Shown here one piece after another: positions 1 through 8,548 of a DNA stretch of 64,000 nucleotides. The stretch lies in assembly GCF_021789315.1 (NCBI RefSeq), contig NZ_CP084561.1, positions 1,488,001 through 1,552,000 on the forward strand. The letters run 5' to 3'. The translations under genes and the position numbers were made by a program. The number at the start of each line of letters is the position of its first letter. The first letter of the stretch is position 1. The DNA is from Arthrobacter sp. FW305-BF8 (lineage in GTDB: Bacteria; Actinomycetota; Actinomycetes; Actinomycetales; Micrococcaceae). Under the pieces are notes generated by a model, which was given only the letters and a program-made list of their open reading frames with translations, was not told the origin of the DNA and made no database searches.

Positions 1-356
1 TGCTTGCCCGCCCGCAGCGCAGCGAGCACCACCCGGTGGTGCTGGGCGTGCGGGGTGGCCACGTACACCACATCCACAGTGTCGTCGGCGAGGAGCCGCT
101 CGTAGCCGTGCTGTCCGCCGTCGTCCCCGTACCCCACGGCAAAACCGAATTCGGCTGCAAAAGCGTCCGCGGTGTGCTGGGTGCGGGAGCTGACGGCGTA
201 GAGTTCCGCGTCCTCCAGCAGCGCCAGGTCCTGCGACACCAGGGAAGCGATCCGACCCGTGGCAATGACACCCCAGCGCAGCCGGCGGCCTGTGGCGGCA
301 AGGGGATCCTGGTTGGACTGGCTGAAGAGCCACGGCTTGGCGATCGGCGAGGTCAT
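1..356 (-). CDS. Gfo/Idh/MocA family NAD(P)-dependent oxidoreductase, N-terminal part
   Basis: The reading frame begins at ATG 356 and runs off the left edge of the window, so only about 118 N-terminal residues are visible. They form a Rossmann fold: a strand followed by GVIATGRIA (about residues 29-37, the dinucleotide-binding loop), then AVSSRT, a DAFAAEFG helix, and VDVVYVATPHAQHH, which is the usual Gfo/Idh/MocA pattern ahead of the catalytic EKP motif. That motif lies outside the window. Such enzymes oxidise or reduce sugars, inositols or related cyclic compounds with NAD(P). Substrate cannot be judged from this fragment. It is the last-reading gene at this edge and is separated from the next gene by a repeat block. 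Confidence 0.85.
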   Translation of the reverse strand, partial: MTSPIAKPWLFSQSNQDPLAATGRRLRWGVIATGRIASLVSQDLALLEDAELYAVSSRTQHTADAFAAEFGFAVGYGDDGGQHGYERLLADDTVDVVYVATPHAQHHRVVLAALRAGK

Positions 357-369
357 GACGCCATCCTCT

Positions 370-490
370 CACCCGAGTGCGGGAGCGTTGGGTCAAACCC
401 CGCGAAAAGTGAGGAAGGATCGCGTCAAAACCTGCGAAAGGTGAGGAAGGATCGGGGGGAAACGTGCGAAAGGTGAGGGAGGGTTTTCGG
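370..490. repeat. Tandem 32-bp repeat, about 3.7 degenerate copies
   Basis: Units start near 370, 402, 434 and 466 (the last incomplete). The two central copies share GCGAAA(A/G)GTGAGGAAGGAT and then diverge, while the first is degenerate in its 5' half. The period is exactly 32 bp. The block fills the gap between the oxidoreductase start and the end of the ABC ATPase gene. A related copy lies at about 2855-2905 on the other side of the ABC pair. Function unknown; it could be a protein-binding array or a decayed mobile repeat. Confidence 0.75.
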
Positions 491-549
491 CCCGCCCCCA
501 CCATTCCGTTCGTCTGCGACGCTCCAGCTACGCCGCCGCCGCTGCCTGC

Positions 550-1257
550 CTAGACTGCCGCCGGCTCAGCAGCGCGGCCGCGGACGGGCTCCTCCGTCAG
601 CCTGCCCTGCTGCAGCCGGAACCGGCGGTCCGTCTTGTTGGCGAGCGTGCGGTCGTGCGTGACCACCAGGATGGTGGTGTTGTGGTCGCGGCTGAGGGAG
701 CTGAGCAGTTCGATGATGTGCTCGCCGGTCTGCTCATCGAGGTTGCCCGTGGGCTCGTCGGCGAGGATCAGCTTGGGTTCGTTGGCGAGGGCCCGGGCAA
801 CCGCCACCCGCTGCTGCTCGCCGCCGGAGAGCCGGTTGATCCGCCGGCCCTGCTTGTCCGGGTCGAGCTGCACCTGCTCCAGCAGCGCCCGTGCCCGCTC
901 TGCCCGGACGGACTTCCGCACCCCGGCGAACTCCATGGGCAGCATGACGTTGTCCAGCGCGGACAGGTTGGGGACAAGGTTGAACTGCTGGAACACGAAC
1001 CCGATGTCGCGGCGCCGGTATTCAGTCAGCTTGCCGTCCGGCATGCCTGCCAGGCTCACGCCGTTGACGACGACGTCTCCGCTGGTGGGCTTGTCCAAGG
1101 CACCCAGGAGGGACAGGAGAGTGCTCTTGCCGCTGCCGCTCTTGCCCACGATGGACGCCAGCGTGCCCTGCGCCAGTTCGAAGCTGACACCGTTGACCGG
1201 TTTGATGGTGCGATCGCCGGACTTGAACGTGCGGACCAGATCCTTGACTTCAATCAT
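550..1257 (-). CDS. ABC transporter ATP-binding protein, MacB/LolD type
   Basis: A 235-residue single nucleotide-binding domain. Walker A is GKSGSGKST at residues 38-46, the signature is LSGGEQQR, Walker B is LILADEPT, followed by an H-loop in VVTHD. The RDIGFVFQQFNL Q-loop and the overall length fit the LolD/MacB/FtsE-like group that pairs with FtsX-type permeases rather than with classic importers. The permease gene directly upstream ends 2 nt before this start, so the two are translationally coupled on the minus strand. Expected role: mechanotransmission-type export, peptide or antibiotic efflux, or lipoprotein handling; the substrate is unknown. Confidence 0.92.
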   Translation of the reverse strand: MIEVKDLVRTFKSGDRTIKPVNGVSFELAQGTLASIVGKSGSGKSTLLSLLGALDKPTSGDVVVNGVSLAGMPDGKLTEYRRRDIGFVFQQFNLVPNLSALDNVMLPMEFAGVRKSVRAERARALLEQVQLDPDKQGRRINRLSGGEQQRVAVARALANEPKLILADEPTGNLDEQTGEHIIELLSSLSRDHNTTILVVTHDRTLANKTDRRFRLQQGRLTEEPVRGRAAEPAAV

Positions 1258-1259
1258 GG

Positions 1260-2741
1260 CTATTCTCCTCGGAGGACTTCGATGGGGCGGATGCGGGCGG
1301 TGAGCAGGGCGGGAACCAGCGCGCCGATGATGGCGACGCCGAACACTGCCGCGATGCCGGCGGCAAGGATGCCGGGGGAGACGCTGGCGGTGACGGAGGT
1401 CAGCAGCTGGGAGGCGCCGCCGAACGGGCCGCCCTGGCCGCCGGGAACCCCTGCGCCGGGGAATCCGCCGGCCGCCCCGGCGAACCCGCCGCCGCGCTGG
1501 CCGGAGGGGGCCGCCGTCGCGCTGGTGCTGGAGCTGACCAGTGCGGAGGCGATGCCGCCGCTGGCGAAGGAGGCGACGACGGCGCCCACCACGCTGCCGA
1601 GGGCCACCAGAACCAGGGCCTCGAGCACGAACTGCAGGCCAACGGTGCGGTTCGGTGCGCCGATGGCCTTGAGGACACCGATTTCGCGGCGGCGCTCGCG
1701 GACCAGCATGACCATGATCAGCAGGATGATCAGCCCCGCGGTACCGAGTGCGGCGATGAACGCCACCATGGAGATGTTCTTGACGCTGTCCAGGGATGTG
1801 ACGGCGGTTTCGAGGTTGCGCTGGCCCTGGGTGACGTCGGCCTTGTCGGTGCCCAGCGCGTCCTGCAGTGCGGTCTTGGCGGTGTCCACGTTCTCCATGC
1901 TGTTGACCGTGACGATCATCGTGGACAGCTCGCCGGGCAGCTCGGCCAGGGTCTGGGCTGTGGGGAGCGTGACGTAGAGGGCGTTGTTGCCGAATGTGGT
2001 GCCGGCGTCGAACAGGCCGGCGACGGTGAAGGTCTTGCTGTTGATGGTGAAGGTGGAGCCCACCTTGAGGTTGTTCTTTTCGGCAAGGGTGGCGCCGAGG
2101 AGCGCCTTGGTGGACTCGGCCGTGTAGTTGCCCAGGCCGGTGCCCGAGGTCAGTTCCAGCGCCTTGCCGGTGCTGTCCACCTCTGCGCCGGTTCCGGTCG
2201 CGGTGATGGGAAGGGACCGCGCCGGCTGGGTAGTTGCGGTGCTGCCGCCGGTCCCTGTAGTCCCGGTGGTGCCTGTGGTTCCGGTGCTGTCCTGGTTGCG
2301 CGCGCCGAGCGTTCCGGCGTCGACTGCGGCGGTGAGGCTGGTGGTCAGCGTGGTGGTGGCCTGGCCGCCGGGGCCGCCCTGCCCGCCGCCCGGACCGGCC
2401 TGGGTGCCGGCTGCCGCCTGCGCGGCGGCTTCGGTCGCGTTGCGCAGCCGCAGTGCCTTGGTTCCGACGACCGCGGTCACGTTCGGGACGTCGGCCGCGG
2501 TCGCAGCTTGCTCGGCGGTGAGCGGCTCGCCGCCGCCTTCGAAGCCCTGGCCGCCGGCCGGGTTCACCGTCAGCACGGTCCCCACCGAAGCGTTCAGCTC
2601 CTGGACTTTGGCGCCGACGGCCTGGTTGGCCACGAGCATGGCCAAAGCCAGGCCGATGGCGACCGCCAACACGGCCACAACCGCGGCCGTTCGGACCTTG
2701 TTTCTAAACGCATTGCCTACACTTCGGGCGAGGACGCTCAC
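1260..2741 (-). CDS. ABC transporter permease, MacB_PCD/FtsX family
   Basis: About 493 residues. An N-terminal membrane helix (AAVVAVLAVAIGLALAM) is followed by a large extracellular MacB periplasmic-core-like domain and a C-terminal FtsX domain with three helices (the first around MVAFIAALGTAGLIILLIM, with RRREIGVLKAIGA just after it). I favour the GTG at 2741 because AAGGAG lies 4 nt upstream; an upstream GTG at 2759 would add six residues. Two low-complexity stretches stand out: a Gly-Thr run made of repeated TGT units in the extracellular domain, and a Gly/Pro/Gln-rich loop between the last helices. It partners the ATPase encoded just downstream. The substrate is not recognisable. Confidence 0.9.
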   Translation of the reverse strand: MSVLARSVGNAFRNKVRTAAVVAVLAVAIGLALAMLVANQAVGAKVQELNASVGTVLTVNPAGGQGFEGGGEPLTAEQAATAADVPNVTAVVGTKALRLRNATEAAAQAAAGTQAGPGGGQGGPGGQATTTLTTSLTAAVDAGTLGARNQDSTGTTGTTGTTGTGGSTATTQPARSLPITATGTGAEVDSTGKALELTSGTGLGNYTAESTKALLGATLAEKNNLKVGSTFTINSKTFTVAGLFDAGTTFGNNALYVTLPTAQTLAELPGELSTMIVTVNSMENVDTAKTALQDALGTDKADVTQGQRNLETAVTSLDSVKNISMVAFIAALGTAGLIILLIMVMLVRERRREIGVLKAIGAPNRTVGLQFVLEALVLVALGSVVGAVVASFASGGIASALVSSSTSATAAPSGQRGGGFAGAAGGFPGAGVPGGQGGPFGGASQLLTSVTASVSPGILAAGIAAVFGVAIIGALVPALLTARIRPIEVLRGE

Positions 2742-2854
2742 TGCACTCCTTGGGATCACATGCCGGGGGATTGGCCGGCTTCGGATCCCACACTGGTGCC
2801 CGCTGCTGTGCGCGAAACGGGCCGAACCTATGTTTGCGCTGTGAAGCCGGGAGC

Positions 2855-2905
2855 GCGAAAGTGAGGGAGCCTCGGGTCAAAGGTTGCAGGAAGTGATCGA
2901 GCTTC
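2855..2905. repeat. Dispersed copy of the 370-490 repeat
   Basis: GCGAAAGTGAGGGAGCCTCG followed by GTCAAAGG matches the 32-bp unit at 370-490 with a 1-nt deletion. A weaker second half-copy (GCAGGAAGTGATCGAGC) follows. It lies upstream of the ABC permease gene, so the repeat brackets the ABC pair. Confidence 0.6.
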
Positions 2906-2918
2906 ACGTGGCAGCGCA

Positions 2919-2971
2919 AGAGCCCCGGCCCTCCTTTGTGAACTGGTCACTTGCGGGGGAGCCGGGGCTCT
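2919..2971 (-). terminator. Stem-loop downstream of the sugar-binding protein gene
   Basis: AGAGCCCCGGC pairs perfectly with GCCGGGGCTCT and further pairs (CTCC/GGAG) continue inside. It begins about 20 nt past the stop codon of the minus-strand gguB-chvE transcript. No U-run is evident, as is common for actinobacterial terminators. Confidence 0.6.
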
Positions 2972-2989
2972 GTGGCGTCTGTGTCGGTG

Positions 2990-4090
2990 TTACTTGGTGA
3001 TCGGGCCGAGTACCGGATCGTCCACGTAGGCCGTCTTGACGTTTTCCTTGGTTACGATGACCGGCTCCAGCAGGTAGGCCGGAACGGTCTTGACCTTGTT
3101 GTTGTAGGACTTGTCGTCGTTGATCTCAGGCTTCTTGCCGGCCTGGATGTCCTTGACCATGACGATCGCGTGCTCAACGAGCTTGCGGGTGTCCTTGTTG
3201 ATGGTGGAGTACTGCTCGCCGGCCATGATGGATTTGACCGATTCAACCTCGGAGTCCTGGCCGGTGATGACTGGCGTCGGCTTGCCGGCACCCTTGACCG
3301 CGGTCAGGACAGCACGGGCCAGGGTGTCGTTCGGGGACAGGACGCCGTCCAGCGAAGCGCTGCCGTAGCTGCCGGTCAGGAGCGTGTCTGCACGGCGCTG
3401 GGCGTTTTCTGCCTTCCAGCCCTGGGTCACAGCCTGTCCGAAGGACTTCTGTCCGGAGACCACCTTGAGCGTGCCGTCGTCGATCTTCGGCTGCAGGACG
3501 CTCATGGCGCCGTCGAAGAAGACCTTGGCGTTGGCATCGTCAGGGGAACCGGCGAAGAGCTCGATGTTGTACGGGCCCTGCGGCTTCTTGGCCTGCATGC
3601 CTTCCAGCAGTGCCTTGCCCTGCAGTTCGCCGACCTTGAAGTTGTCGTAGGCCACGTAGTAGTCCACGTTCTCGGTGTTCAGCAGCAGCCGGTCGTAGGC
3701 GATGATGGTGGCGCCGGCGTCCTTGGCCTGCTTCAGCTGGGTACCCAGCTGCGCGCCGTCGATCGCGCCGACGACGATGACCTTGGCGCCCTTGGTGATC
3801 ATGGCGCTGATCTGGTTCTGCTGCTCCGAAACGCCGCCGTTGGCAAACTGGACGTCCGCTTTGAAGCCCGCCTCCTTGAGGCCGTCGTTGAACAGCTTCT
3901 CCGCCAGGACCCAGTTTTCACTGGTCTTCTGGGGAAGTGCGACGCCGATCGAGGAATCCTTGGGGAATGCCTCGCCGCCCGCAGTGCCAGCGCCCGTTGT
4001 GCCGGTGTCGGAACGGCCGCAGGCTGTCAGCGCCAGTGCCGCAATGGCAGCGACTGCTGCCGCCTTTCCTGCTTTACCAATCATTCGCAT
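2990..4090 (-). CDS. chvE: Sugar ABC transporter substrate-binding lipoprotein, ChvE-like
   Basis: 366 residues. The signal peptide ends in a lipobox (LALTACG, Cys about residue 24), so the mature protein is lipid-anchored outside the membrane. The rest is a periplasmic-binding-protein type 1 sugar fold: IGVALPQKTSENWVLAEKLF, the ISAMITKGAKVIVVGAIDG segment, and PVITGQDSEVESVKSIMAGEQYSTINKD near the C-terminus, all typical of ChvE/xylose-binding relatives. It is the last gene of an operon with the GguB-like permease and GguA-like ATPase upstream. Expected role: capture of aldose monosaccharides (xylose, glucose, galactose or arabinose class). Exact specificity is not determined. The ATG at 4090 has only a weak ribosome site. 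Confidence 0.88.
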   Translation of the reverse strand: MRMIGKAGKAAAVAAIAALALTACGRSDTGTTGAGTAGGEAFPKDSSIGVALPQKTSENWVLAEKLFNDGLKEAGFKADVQFANGGVSEQQNQISAMITKGAKVIVVGAIDGAQLGTQLKQAKDAGATIIAYDRLLLNTENVDYYVAYDNFKVGELQGKALLEGMQAKKPQGPYNIELFAGSPDDANAKVFFDGAMSVLQPKIDDGTLKVVSGQKSFGQAVTQGWKAENAQRRADTLLTGSYGSASLDGVLSPNDTLARAVLTAVKGAGKPTPVITGQDSEVESVKSIMAGEQYSTINKDTRKLVEHAIVMVKDIQAGKKPEINDDKSYNNKVKTVPAYLLEPVIVTKENVKTAYVDDPVLGPITK

Positions 4091-4144
4091 TTGTTCGGTT
4101 CACTTTCTATAGGGGTGGGAAATGCATCCGGGAAGTGGCGGTGC

Positions 4145-5422
4145 TCAGGCTTCCCGGGAGATAGTTTCCTTGGTGGAAGTCACTTCGTCCGGCTGGAGGG
4201 GGGTACCGCCGCTGGGGCGGTTGAAGCTCTGAGTCAGCATGCCGATGATGGACCGCTTGCCCTGGCTCTTGTTGTAGACGTCGAACGCGACGGCGATCAG
4301 CAGGACCAGACCCTTGATGATCTGGGTCAGGTCGGCGCCGACGCCGAGGAGCTGCAGGCCGTTGTTCAGCACGGCCATGACGAGGCCACCGACGATCGAG
4401 CCGATCACGGTGCCCACACCGCCGGTCACCGCTGCGCCGCCGATGAAGACTGCGGCAATGGCGTCCAGTTCCCAACCCACGCCGTCGAACGGTCCGGAGG
4501 CCGTGGAGCGGCCCACGAAGATCATGCCCGCGAGGCCGGCCAGGATGGCCATGTTCATCATGACCAGGAAGTTGACCTTCTTGGACTGGACGCCGGAGAG
4601 CTCGGCGGCGTGGCGGTTGCCGCCAACCGCGTAGATGTGGCGGCCGACGACGGTCTTGGAGGCGATGAAGCCGTAGATCAGGACCAGGACGGCCAGGATG
4701 AGGCCGGGGATGGGGAAGGACGTGCCCGGGCGGCCGGTGGCAAACAGGTAGGTGGCGTAGAGGATCGCGCCGCAGACCAGCACCAGCTTGGTGATGACCA
4801 CCCAGCCTTCGGGAACCTCGGCGCCGAGGGCCTTGGCAGTGCGCCGGGAGCGGAGTTCGCTGAAGACCACGAAGGCTGCGCCCAGCAGGCCCAGAAGCAG
4901 TGTCAGGTTGTTGAAGCCGGTGTTGGGGCCTACCTCGGGCAGGTACCCGGAGCCGATGTACTGGAAGTCCGAGGGGACCGGGATGGTGTTGGACTTGCCC
5001 ACGAACTGGTTGAAGCCGCGGAACAGGAGCATGCCGGCCAGCGTGACGATGAACGCGGGGATGCCCACGTAGGCCGTCCAGAACCCTTGCCAGGCTCCGA
5101 TCAGGGCACCGAGGGCGAGGCCGAGCAGAATGCCCGCGTACCAGGGGATGCCCCAGTCGCGGATGGCGAGGGCCACCGTGACGCCGACGAAGGCCGCCAC
5201 GGATCCGACTGACAGGTCGATGTGGCCGGCGATGATCACCAGCACCATGCCGATGGCCAGGATCAGGATGTAGGAGTTGCCGTTGAAGAGGTTGATCACG
5301 TTGCCCGGCGTCAGCGTGCGGCCCTCGGTGGCGAATTGGAAGAAGACGATCAGTGCAACCAAGGCGAAGATCATGCCGAATTGGCGGGTGTTGCCGCCAA
5401 AGAGCTTCTTGAGCGCGTTCAT
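4145..5422 (-). CDS. gguB: Multiple-monosaccharide ABC transporter permease, GguB/MmsB-like
   Basis: 425 residues of BPD_transp_2 (ribose/xylose transporter) type, with about ten membrane helices. Recognisable family segments are VLVIIAGHIDLSVGSVAAFVGV, AFIVTLAGMLLFRG, VYAVGGNRHAAELSG-like RHIYAVGGNRHAAELSGV, and FIGGAAVTGGVGTVIGSIVGG. It sits between the ATPase and the binding-protein genes on the minus strand with short gaps, the standard order for ChvE-GguAB systems. It forms the membrane channel for the sugar bound by the downstream lipoprotein. The C-terminus has a short hydrophilic tail. Confidence 0.9.
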   Translation of the reverse strand: MNALKKLFGGNTRQFGMIFALVALIVFFQFATEGRTLTPGNVINLFNGNSYILILAIGMVLVIIAGHIDLSVGSVAAFVGVTVALAIRDWGIPWYAGILLGLALGALIGAWQGFWTAYVGIPAFIVTLAGMLLFRGFNQFVGKSNTIPVPSDFQYIGSGYLPEVGPNTGFNNLTLLLGLLGAAFVVFSELRSRRTAKALGAEVPEGWVVITKLVLVCGAILYATYLFATGRPGTSFPIPGLILAVLVLIYGFIASKTVVGRHIYAVGGNRHAAELSGVQSKKVNFLVMMNMAILAGLAGMIFVGRSTASGPFDGVGWELDAIAAVFIGGAAVTGGVGTVIGSIVGGLVMAVLNNGLQLLGVGADLTQIIKGLVLLIAVAFDVYNKSQGKRSIIGMLTQSFNRPSGGTPLQPDEVTSTKETISREA

Positions 5423-5466
5423 TGTGTCAGTCCTTGTTCTGGAAGGTTCTGGAGGATTCCAGAAGG

Positions 5467-7023
5467 TCAGGCGGTTTTTCGGGCGGAGGTCATGAGTTTC
5501 ATCAGGCTTTCCTGGCTGGCGTCGTCTTTATCCAGGACGCCGGTGATGGACCCTTCGAAGATGGTGTAGATGCGGTCCGAGAGGCCCAGCAGTTCGGGGA
5601 GTTCGGAGGAGATGACGATGACGCCCTTGCCCTGGTTGGCCAGCTGCTGGATGATGCCGTAGATCTCGTACTTGGCCCCGACGTCGATGCCGCGGGTGGG
5701 CTCATCCAGGATCAGCAGGTCCGGGTCGGTGAACATCCACTTCGCCAGGACCACCTTCTGCTGGTTCCCGCCGGACAGTTTGGCCACGCCCTCCTCCACG
5801 GATGGCGTCTTGGTCCGCAGGGACTTGCGGTACTGCTCGGCCACCGTGAATTCCTTGTTCGCATCGACCACCAGGCCCTTGGTGATCTTCTTCAGCGCCG
5901 CCGAGACGGTGGTGGTCTTGATGTCGTCCAGCAGGTTCAGGCCCAGCGACTTCCGGTCCTCCGTGACGTAGCCCAGTCCGGCGTCGATGGCCTGCTTGAC
6001 GTTCTTCAGGTGGAGTTCCTTGCCGTTCTTGTAGATCTGGCCGCTGATGAAGCGGCCGTAGGAACGGCCGAACACTGACCGTGCCAGTTCCGTGCGGCCG
6101 GCGCCCATCAGTCCGGCGAAACCGACGATCTCGCCGCGGCGGACGAAGAAGTTCGAACCCTTGCAGACCAGGCGGTCCTGCACCTGCGGGTGCCCGACCG
6201 TCCAGCCCTTGACCTCGAACAGGACCTCCCCGATCTTGGGTTCGTGGTCCGGGAACCGTGATTCCAGGGTGCGCCCCACCATGCCCTTGATGATGCGGTC
6301 CTCGTCGACGCCGTCGGCCTTCACGTTGAGGGTCTCGATGGACTTGCCGTCACGGATGATGGTGATGGAGTCGGCGATCTGTTCGATCTCGTTGAGCTTG
6401 TGGGAAATGATGATGGACGTGATGCCGCGGCCCTTCAGGCCGAGGATCAGGTCCAGCAGGTGCTGGGAGTCGGATTCGTTCAGTGCGGCCGTCGGCTCGT
6501 CCAGAATGAGGAGCTTCACGGACTTGTTCAGCGCCTTGGCGATCTCCACCAGCTGCTGCTTGCCGACGCCGATTTCCTTGATCGGGGTGTCCGGGTCCTC
6601 GCGCAGGCCCACCCGGGCGAGCAGCTCGCGGGAGCGGGTGCGGGCTTCGGCCCAGTCGATCACTCCGCGCTTGACCGGTTCGTTGCCCAGGAAGATGTTC
6701 TCCGTGATGGAGAGCTCCGGGATGAGCGCCAGTTCCTGGTGGATGATCACGATGCCGGCGTGCTCGCTGGCCCGGATGTCCTTGAACTGCTGGACCTCGT
6801 TTTGGTACACGATGTCGCCGTTGTAGCTGCCATAGGGGTAGACGCCGGAGAGGACCTTCATGAGGGTGGACTTTCCGGCGCCGTTTTCCCCGCAGATCGC
6901 GTGGATCTCCCCGGCCTTCACCACCAGATTCACATCGGACAAGGCTTTAACGCCCGGGAATTCCTTGGTGATGGACCGCATCTCTAGGAGAACCGGCTCG
7001 CTTTGCGTGTTGAGGGACGTCAT
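5467..7023 (-). CDS. gguA: Sugar ABC transporter ATP-binding protein with two NBDs, GguA/MmsA-like
   Basis: 518 residues with two tandem nucleotide-binding domains. The N-terminal domain has an intact Walker A (GENGAGKST), a GVGKQQLVEIAKAL signature and LLILDEPTAAL Walker B. The C-terminal domain has a degenerate Walker A region (GLMGAGRTEL), signature LSGGNQQKV and LLILDEPTRGIDVGAKYEIY. This asymmetry is normal for the RbsA/XylG/GguA family. First gene of the operon. The start at ATG 7023 follows an AAGGG, with a stronger GGAGG further back. A dyad matching one before the ROK gene lies about 90 nt upstream, suggesting repression in the absence of sugar. Confidence 0.92.
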   Translation of the reverse strand: MTSLNTQSEPVLLEMRSITKEFPGVKALSDVNLVVKAGEIHAICGENGAGKSTLMKVLSGVYPYGSYNGDIVYQNEVQQFKDIRASEHAGIVIIHQELALIPELSITENIFLGNEPVKRGVIDWAEARTRSRELLARVGLREDPDTPIKEIGVGKQQLVEIAKALNKSVKLLILDEPTAALNESDSQHLLDLILGLKGRGITSIIISHKLNEIEQIADSITIIRDGKSIETLNVKADGVDEDRIIKGMVGRTLESRFPDHEPKIGEVLFEVKGWTVGHPQVQDRLVCKGSNFFVRRGEIVGFAGLMGAGRTELARSVFGRSYGRFISGQIYKNGKELHLKNVKQAIDAGLGYVTEDRKSLGLNLLDDIKTTTVSAALKKITKGLVVDANKEFTVAEQYRKSLRTKTPSVEEGVAKLSGGNQQKVVLAKWMFTDPDLLILDEPTRGIDVGAKYEIYGIIQQLANQGKGVIVISSELPELLGLSDRIYTIFEGSITGVLDKDDASQESLMKLMTSARKTA

Positions 7024-7115
7024 TTGCCCTTACGCCTCCAATGCATTGACTTCGTTGTCTTCCCTGCAATCCGCAGGGCCGTCTGATGAAAAAAGTAGAT
7101 GGAGCATGCCGTTGT

Positions 7116-7131
7116 CGTCAAGTATTTAACG
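7116..7131 (-). promoter_or_regulatory. Predicted ROK operator and -35 region of the gguA promoter
   Basis: Read on the minus strand the site is CGTTAA-ATAC-TTGACG, an inverted repeat with one mismatch. The right half is also a good -35 hexamer for gguA. The same half-sites with the same 4-nt spacer, and the same GCCGTTG just upstream, recur at 8374-8389 before the ROK gene. Confidence 0.6.
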
Positions 7132-7152
7132 CAACGGCGGGATAACGAAACG

Positions 7153-8343
7153 CTACGTGCGCCGGATTCCGGCGTGCTGGAAGACCAGGGATGCGGCGCC
7201 CAGGGCCTCCGCGCGGTCATTGAGGGATGACATGGTCAGGGTGGTGGTTTCGCCGATCACCGGGACGGCGTGCCGCACCAGACCTCGCCGGATGGGGTCC
7301 AGCAGCAGGTCGCCCAGACCCGCCAGGGGTCCGCCCACCACAATGACTTCGGGGTTGATCAGGTTGGCCACGTTCCCCAGCGCCCGGCCCACCGCAAGGC
7401 CGGCGTCGTCCACCACGCGCAGGGTGGCGGCATCCCTTGCCAGTGCCTTCCGGACGATGTCCTCGGGGGTCAGCGGACGCTCCTCGCCCCGGCTCAGCAG
7501 CTCGATCATGGTGGTGGTGGAGGCGATGGTCTCCAGGCACCCCCTGTTGCCGCAGCGGCAGATCAGGCCGTGTTCGTGGATAGTGGCGTGGCCGATTTCG
7601 CCCGTAATCCCGACGTTGCCGTAGTACGGGTTGCCGTTGAGGATCAGGCCCGCGCCGATGCCTGACCCGATCTTCATGAACAGCAGGTTGCTGATGCCGC
7701 TGTGTGGCCCCCAGGTGACCTCGGACAGTGCACCAAGATTAGAGTCATTGTCCACGAATATGGGGAACTGGAACGCCTCTTCGAGGCGTTCCAGGATGTC
7801 GATGCCCACCCATTCGGGCAGGATCGCCCCCTGCGCTACGGTGCTGGTCCGGCGGTCTATCGGGCCGGGGATTCCGACGCCGGCACCCACCACGGCGCTG
7901 CGCTCAACGCCGCTGTCCGCCAGCAGTTTTTCGAGGAGTGCGACGGCGGCCCGGATGCCCTGCTCCGCCTGGTGTCCGAGGGGCAGGAGCACCGATTCCT
8001 CGGCGATGATGTGGTAGCTGAGCGAGGCCAGAACCACCCGCAGGTGGCGCCGGCCGAAGTCGATGCCCACCGCTACGGCACCGTTGCTGTTGAGCCGGAC
8101 GTTGAGTGCGCGCCGGCCGGAACTCGTGGTCGGCTCGGTGGAAGCCAGGCCGGAGTCCTGCATGATCTTGACGATGTTGGACACTGTCGCGGTGGACAGT
8201 CCCGTCTGCCGCGCCAGTTCCGCCTGGGTCGAAGGACCATTGAGCAGGCATTCGATAATGCGCTGCTGGTTCAGGTGTCTGAGGGCGGACTGCGACCCGG
8301 GGTTTTTGGTACGGCTCCTCGTTGAGCGCGCTGTTGAGGGCAT
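7153..8343 (-). CDS. ROK family transcriptional regulator (XylR/NagC type)
   Basis: About 396 residues from ATG 8343. An N-terminal winged helix-turn-helix (LLNGPSTQAELARQTGLSTATVSNIVKIM) is followed by a ROK sugar-kinase-like domain with GIDFGRRHLRV, a MKIGSGIGAGLILNG glycine loop, and the zinc-binding motif CRCGNRGCLETIAS. ROK repressors bind free sugar in the kinase fold and leave DNA. It lies directly upstream of, and reads in the same direction as, the ggu sugar transporter operon, 129 nt before gguA. Shared dyads in both upstream regions suggest it controls the transporter and itself. No clear ribosome site precedes the chosen ATG, so the transcript may be leaderless. A longer upstream frame is open but lacks family homology. 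Confidence 0.9.
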   Translation of the reverse strand: MPSTARSTRSRTKNPGSQSALRHLNQQRIIECLLNGPSTQAELARQTGLSTATVSNIVKIMQDSGLASTEPTTSSGRRALNVRLNSNGAVAVGIDFGRRHLRVVLASLSYHIIAEESVLLPLGHQAEQGIRAAVALLEKLLADSGVERSAVVGAGVGIPGPIDRRTSTVAQGAILPEWVGIDILERLEEAFQFPIFVDNDSNLGALSEVTWGPHSGISNLLFMKIGSGIGAGLILNGNPYYGNVGITGEIGHATIHEHGLICRCGNRGCLETIASTTTMIELLSRGEERPLTPEDIVRKALARDAATLRVVDDAGLAVGRALGNVANLINPEVIVVGGPLAGLGDLLLDPIRRGLVRHAVPVIGETTTLTMSSLNDRAEALGAASLVFQHAGIRRT

Positions 8344-8373
8344 GAATGAACATTGCACTATCCGCAGCCTTGT

Positions 8374-8389
8374 AGTCAAGAAGTTAACG
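8374..8389 (-). promoter_or_regulatory. Predicted ROK autoregulatory operator
   Basis: On the minus strand: CGTTAA-CTTC-TTGACT. It is preceded by GCCGTTG exactly as in the gguA upstream site. It lies about 30 nt upstream of the ROK start, where it would overlap the -35 element TTGACT. Confidence 0.55.
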
Positions 8390-8548
8390 CAACGGCCGGT
8401 GTCGGCAAGGCCTCGGGCGCCGGACGATCCGTCCCGCGGGCCGTCGGGGACAGTGCAAATGGACCGGATCGGCACTGCCGCACGCGGATACGCTGAAGGA
8501 AACGACGTCCGGTGCGGCCGGCGTCCACGAAGACTTGAGGTGATCACG

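Noticed and set aside
635..1977. Long open frames antisense to the ABC transporter genes
   Set aside because: Codon composition and residues (Arg/Pro/Ala-rich, no family match) are what the complement of GC-rich genes gives. The minus-strand frames carry intact ABC motifs.
2936..2951. CRP-like site TGTGA..TCACT in the chvE downstream hairpin
   Set aside because: Spacer is 5, not 6, and it lies in a terminator loop after the gene, not in a promoter.
2951..5212. A 753-codon plus-strand frame opposite chvE and gguB
   Set aside because: It is Asp/Gly/Val-rich antisense of two recognised transporter genes and lacks any domain of its own.
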